A stretch of DNA of 64,000 bases, from contig NZ_JACHBX010000005.1 of assembly GCF_014200505.1 (NCBI RefSeq), positions 124,001 to 188,000 on the forward strand, in the 5' to 3' direction. Both the position numbers and the translations under genes were made by a program. Source of the DNA: Massilia aurea (GTDB lineage: Bacteria; Pseudomonadota; Gammaproteobacteria; Burkholderiales; Burkholderiaceae_D). The notes under the pieces were generated by a model. The model worked only from the letters and a program-made list of their open reading frames with translations, did no database searches and was not told where the DNA came from. This document shows, in pieces, positions 62,207 through 64,000 of this stretch (position 1 is its first letter; each line of letters begins with the position of its first letter).

Positions 62207-64000
62207 ATGTTTACGCAACCTGACTACGCGGCACTGTTCGCGGCCTCGCCGTATCCTTACCTGCTCATCAACCGGGATTTCACCATCATTGGTGCGAATC
62301 CCGCGTATCTGGAATCGACCGGGCGCACGGCGCAGCAGATCGTTGGCCAGCACATCTTCGAAGCGTTTCCGACCGATCCAAACGACCCCGCATCGACCAA
62401 CGTCGACGAGGTACGCCGCTCGATCGAACAAGCTTTTGCGACGAAGCAGCCGCACACCAGCGCGCTGCTGCGCTATGCGGTACCGCGCGAAACGCCGGGC
62501 GGCCACGTGTTCGGCGAGCGTTACTGGAGCGCGATCCATACACCGGTGTTCGATGCCGCCGGCGAGGTCGCCTTCGTGGCGCAAAACGCCATCGATGTCA
62601 CGGATCTGTACCGCTTCGACGCCGCCACCGGCGCCTACCATCTCAGGCATGGCGCGCATGCGGTGCCCGACATGCCGCAGATGACCCGGCCGCAGATGCA
62701 CGAGGCAATGACGCGCATCCTGAGCCTGGAGCGCAGCCAGTTGCAGACAATGTTCAACCAGGCGCCGAGCTTCATCGCGGTGCTCACCGGCCCAGATCAC
62801 GTCTTCGAGATGGCCAACGAAGCGTATTACCAGCTGGTCGGGCGCCGGGAGCTGATTGGCAAACCCTTGCTCGACGCCCTGCCCGAGCTGGCGGCGCAGG
62901 GCGTGCGCCGCGTATTCGATGGCGTCTTCGCGGGCGGCAAGCCGGTTGTGCTGCGCGATTCATTGATCTCGCTGCAGCGCCGGCCGGATGGCGCGCTGGA
63001 ACAACGCTACGTCGATCTGCTGTGCCAGCCGATCTTCGGCCACGACGGGCAGGTGACGGGCATCTTCGCCCAGGGCAGCGATGTCACCGAGGCCTATCAC
63101 GCGGCGCAGGCGCTGTTCGAAAAAGTCCAGCAGCTCGAAGAGGTCCGCGAAAACCAGACCTTCCAGCTCACACTGGCCGACCGCATCCGGCAGCTCGCCG
63201 ACCCCGATGACGTGACCGAGGCAGCCTGCGAGCTGCTGGGCCGCGCCCTGCAGGTGTCGCGCGTGCTGTATGCGCAGATCGACGACGCCGCCGGCACCGT
63301 TGCGATCGTGCGCGACTGGACCGCCCAGGGCGTGGCGAGCCTGGCCGGCAAGGCCATGGTCATGGACGATTTCGGCCCGCCGATGATCGCCGCGTTGCGC
63401 GCCGGCCAGACCGTCGTCAACCACGATGTCGCGCGGGACAGCCGGACCGCGGGCAATACCGGCATCTATGCGCAGATCGGCGTCGGCGCCGACCTGCTGG
63501 TCCCGTATATCAAGGCCGGAAAGATGCGGGTCGTGCTGACGGTGCAGAATGCTTCGCCGCGGCGGTGGCGCGAGGCCGAGATACGGATGGCGCAGGAGAC
63601 CGCCGAGCGCACCTGGTCGGCGGTCGAAGCGGCGCGCGCGCACGCCGCGCTGCGCCGTGAACGCGACCAGAGCCAGAGCATCTTCGACAGCATGGGCGAG
63701 GGCTTCGCGGTGCTCGACAAGGACTGGAACATCCTGCGCATGAACGCCGAAGGCCTGCGCCTGACCCAGCGCCGCGCCGAAGATGTCATCGGCCACAACC
63801 ACTGGGAAGTCTGGCCCGAACTGCGCGCTACCCCGGCCGACGCGGTGTTCCGGCGCGTGATGAGCACCGGCGCTCCCGGGATTCTCGAGCTGGCCCACCG
63901 CATGCCCGATGGGCGCCAGGCCTGGATCGAAACGCGCACCCACCGCTCGCTCGATGGCGGCATCGCGTTCTTCTTCCGCGATGTCACCGAGCGCCGCGAA
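62207..64000 (+). CDS. Large PAS/GAF sensor protein (3' end outside window)
   Basis: ATG 62207 opens a frame that stays open to the window end (at least 598 codons). Three PAS domains are seen: residues about 8-130 (ASPYPYLLINRDFTIIGANPAYLESTG), about 175-300 (FNQAPSFIAVLTGPDHVFEMANEAYYQLVGR) and from about 488 (FDSMGEGFAVLDKDWNILRMN), with a GAF domain between about 320 and 470 (LADPDDVTEAACELLGRALQVSRVLYAQ). No membrane segment is visible. The output domain, probably a histidine kinase, lies beyond the window. Confidence 0.85.
   Translation, partial: MFTQPDYAALFAASPYPYLLINRDFTIIGANPAYLESTGRTAQQIVGQHIFEAFPTDPNDPASTNVDEVRRSIEQAFATKQPHTSALLRYAVPRETPGGHVFGERYWSAIHTPVFDAAGEVAFVAQNAIDVTDLYRFDAATGAYHLRHGAHAVPDMPQMTRPQMHEAMTRILSLERSQLQTMFNQAPSFIAVLTGPDHVFEMANEAYYQLVGRRELIGKPLLDALPELAAQGVRRVFDGVFAGGKPVVLRDSLISLQRRPDGALEQRYVDLLCQPIFGHDGQVTGIFAQGSDVTEAYHAAQALFEKVQQLEEVRENQTFQLTLADRIRQLADPDDVTEAACELLGRALQVSRVLYAQIDDAAGTVAIVRDWTAQGVASLAGKAMVMDDFGPPMIAALRAGQTVVNHDVARDSRTAGNTGIYAQIGVGADLLVPYIKAGKMRVVLTVQNASPRRWREAEIRMAQETAERTWSAVEAARAHAALRRERDQSQSIFDSMGEGFAVLDKDWNILRMNAEGLRLTQRRAEDVIGHNHWEVWPELRATPADAVFRRVMSTGAPGILELAHRMPDGRQAWIETRTHRSLDGGIAFFFRDVTERRE

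Overview
The window looks like a chromosomal segment of a high-GC betaproteobacterium, most likely the Massilia/Telluria/Duganella part of Oxalobacteraceae. This rests on strong G/C third-position codon use, the DUF2782-thrB-BPSS1780 cluster beside polA and uvrD, and a TPP-riboswitch thi operon; the genus is an inference. No rRNA, tRNA, CRISPR array or insertion sequence was recognised.

Layout. 1-3.8 kb: the 3' part of a bacteriophytochrome kinase, a stand-alone receiver and a hybrid kinase, in overlapping frames. 3.8-9 kb: a small membrane protein, then an operon of a secreted amidohydrolase (with a CIA30-like tail) and a DesK/DesR pair, then an alpha/beta hydrolase. 9-12.4 kb: a low-GC accessory patch of small genes (EexN-like lipoprotein, GNAT acetyltransferase, unknowns) separated by copies of a roughly 100-bp repeat. 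12.4-18.2 kb: membrane proteins, an SMR exporter, DUF2147, an alanine/glycine symporter. 15.8-22.9 kb: a MacAB-like ABC operon facing its own NtrC-type two-component system; a sigma-54 promoter and a paired palindromic enhancer lie between them. 23-30.1 kb: an MBL-fold enzyme and, opposite it, a compact five-gene operon (BlaI repressor, M56-M23 peptidase, TonB-dependent receptor, acyltransferase, GT51-like protein) with two BlaI-type operators. 30.2-33 kb: valS.

33.2-42.4 kb holds the most striking structure. A metzincin-like metalloprotease gene is split inside its zinc motif (HELGHCFNL / MH) by a 6.6-kb integrative element. The element carries a large serine recombinase at its right end, a second small resolvase, an HUH/YxxK replication-type protein, and unknown small genes. 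Joining the flanks at the shared TGAT core restores one 704-codon frame with a complete HExxHxxNxxH site, so precise excision would repair the enzyme.

42.4-47 kb: TPP riboswitch and thiC-thiS-thiG-thiD-thiE. 47-54.3 kb: ion-channel-like protein, acetyltransferase, metallophosphoesterase, class III alcohol dehydrogenase, a BlaR1-tail-like coiled-coil protein, a MarR regulator, SRPBCC and GFA proteins. 54.4-62.1 kb: uvrD-type helicase, BPSS1780 protein, homoserine kinase, DUF2782 protein, polA. 62.2-64 kb: start of a large PAS/GAF sensor gene cut by the window end.
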